In this document: positions 62,968 through 64,000 of the stretch, one piece after another
Numbering within the stretch: the first letter of the stretch is position 1
Layout: each line of letters opens with the position of its first letter
Source: Tersicoccus solisilvae
GTDB taxonomy: Bacteria > Actinomycetota > Actinomycetes > Actinomycetales > Micrococcaceae
DNA: 64,000 nucleotides
NCBI RefSeq assembly: GCF_014643255.1
Contig: NZ_BMJI01000007.1
Span: forward strand, 1-64,000
Direction: 5' to 3'
The notes under the pieces: model-generated
The model's input: the letters and a program-made list of their open reading frames with translations, nothing else
The model's database searches: none
Told to the model about the DNA's origin: nothing
Position numbers and translations under genes: made by a program

Positions 62968-64000
62968 ATGACCGCACCGCTGCCCACCGACACCCTCCAC
63001 GCGCGGGCCACCCGCACGGCGATGATGAAGCTGCTGCCGCTGATCTGCGTCGTCTACTTCATGTCCTACATCGACCGCACCAACGTCTCCCTCGCCAAGA
63101 CGCAGCTCGCGGCCGACGTCGGGATCAGCGCCGCCGCCTTCGGGCTGGGCGCCGGCATCTTCTTCATCAGCTACGCCTTCCTCGAGGTGCCGAGCAATCT
63201 CGTCATGTACCGCGTCGGCGCCCGGGCGTGGATCACCCGGATCGCGCTGACCTGGGGCGCGCTCTCCGCCCTGATGATGTTCGTGCAGGGCGAGGTCTCG
63301 TTCTACGTGCTGCGGTTCCTGCTCGGGGCGGCCGAGGCGGGCCTGTTCCCGGCCCTGGCCTACATGGTCACCGTCTGGTTCGCGCAGGAGCACCGCGCCC
63401 GCGTGATGGGACTGATCTACCTCGCGCCCACCGTCGCCCTGATCATCGGCGGCCCCCTGGGCGGTGCCCTGATGGAGCTGGACACCCTGTACGGCCTGCG
63501 CGGCTGGCAGTGGATGTTCCTCATCGAGGGGCTGGTCACCATGGTCGTCGGCGTCATCGTCTGGTTCCTCCTGCCGTCCACACCGCACCGGGCGCGCTGG
63601 CTGACCACCGAGGAGGCCGACGTCCTGACGGAGCGCGCCGGACGTCCCGACCGGCACGACGCCCACATCCGCGGCAACCTCCGGCGCACCTTCGGCCGCC
63701 CCTTCATCCTCGTCATCGCCGTCATCTACTTCCTGAACCAGGTGAGCAGCCTCGGCCTGGTCTTCAACGTGCCGTCCATCATCGAGCGGATGGACGTCAG
63801 CAGCCCGTTCCTGATCGGCCTGATCTCCGGCAGCGTCGGCATCGGCGCGACGGTGGGCGTGCTCGTGCTGCCCCGACTCGTCCGCGGCGCCCGGTACGAG
63901 GCCACGTGGGTGGGGCTGTCCGCACTGGGCACCCTGGTCACGTCCGTCGGGTACCTGATGATCGACGCCCCGGTGGCGCGGGTGGTGCTGATCGCCGTGG
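62968..64000 (+). CDS. MFS transporter, anion:cation symporter family, 3' end beyond the window
   Basis: The plus frame is open from ATG 62968 to the window edge, 344 codons so far. CVVYFMSYIDRTNVSLAKTQ in helix 1, then FFISYAFLEVPSNLVMYRVG, FLLGAAEAGLFPALAYMVTV and WQWMFLIEGLVTMVVGVIVW are typical of ACS-family carriers for phthalate, tartrate, galactarate or hydroxyphenylacetate. It lies 57 bp after the thiolase gene and probably belongs to the same operon, bringing in the aromatic or organic acid that the SDR and thiolase help degrade. Confidence 0.9.
   Translation, partial: MTAPLPTDTLHARATRTAMMKLLPLICVVYFMSYIDRTNVSLAKTQLAADVGISAAAFGLGAGIFFISYAFLEVPSNLVMYRVGARAWITRIALTWGALSALMMFVQGEVSFYVLRFLLGAAEAGLFPALAYMVTVWFAQEHRARVMGLIYLAPTVALIIGGPLGGALMELDTLYGLRGWQWMFLIEGLVTMVVGVIVWFLLPSTPHRARWLTTEEADVLTERAGRPDRHDAHIRGNLRRTFGRPFILVIAVIYFLNQVSSLGLVFNVPSIIERMDVSSPFLIGLISGSVGIGATVGVLVLPRLVRGARYEATWVGLSALGTLVTSVGYLMIDAPVARVVLIAV

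Overview
The window is very GC-rich chromosomal DNA (third codon positions almost all G or C; frequent GTG starts) from an actinobacterium. A DtxR/IdeR regulator, an archaeal-type XPB helicase with its Rv0862c-type partner, a csp-DUF3027 pair, pcrA next to sucCD, and a ydaO-type c-di-AMP riboswitch before an NlpC/P60 gene all point to Micrococcales. A Micrococcaceae or Kocuria-like genome is my best guess; the species is not determinable by eye.

Layout. 1-1.9 kb: a truncated DUF222 (13E12-type) gene whose 5' end is duplicated, with a coding-like relic on the opposite strand. 2-8.7 kb: MHS transporter, NCS1 permease, polysaccharide-deacetylase-fold hydrolase, creatinase and NADP-glutamate dehydrogenase; this reads as a creatinine/creatine utilisation unit. 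8.7-16.2 kb: phospholipase-D-like protein, IclR regulator, tandem intergenic repeats, a two-component system and a divergent ABC exporter. 16.2-21.4 kb: ureohydrolase (guanidinobutyrase/agmatinase family), TPP-dependent decarboxylase, divergent sodium/solute symporter and an XRE-cupin regulator; this looks like a guanidino-acid catabolic module. 21.5-22.9 kb: ferritin-like/VIT1 protein and hairpin repeats. 23-31.4 kb: GntR regulator, dimethylglycine oxidase, Rieske oxygenase, ferredoxin reductase, Rieske ferredoxin and a BCCT transporter; this is a glycine-betaine (or related quaternary amine) uptake and demethylation unit.

31.4-34.2 kb: an MFS transporter overlapping a flavin monooxygenase. 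34.5-39.5 kb: sucCD, pcrA and tRNA-Arg(CCT). 39.7-47.1 kb: small protein, RraA-like protein, ABC half-transporter, GH38 alpha-mannosidase (carrying a palindromic element in frame) and MoeA. 47.2-50.3 kb: three secreted cell-wall hydrolases. 50.8-56 kb: DtxR, SerC, MFS, DUF3027 and Csp. 55.7-60 kb: small membrane protein, helicase partner and XPB. 60-64 kb: TetR, SDR, thiolase and a truncated MFS transporter.

The accessory modules at 2-31 kb share products: creatine and betaine both lead to sarcosine, creatine and guanidino acids both release urea, and glutamate dehydrogenase can take up ammonium. Three separate families of repeats or palindromes lie in the window, one of them inside a reading frame. 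Recognised protein families are well supported by motifs; substrate assignments are inference unless stated.
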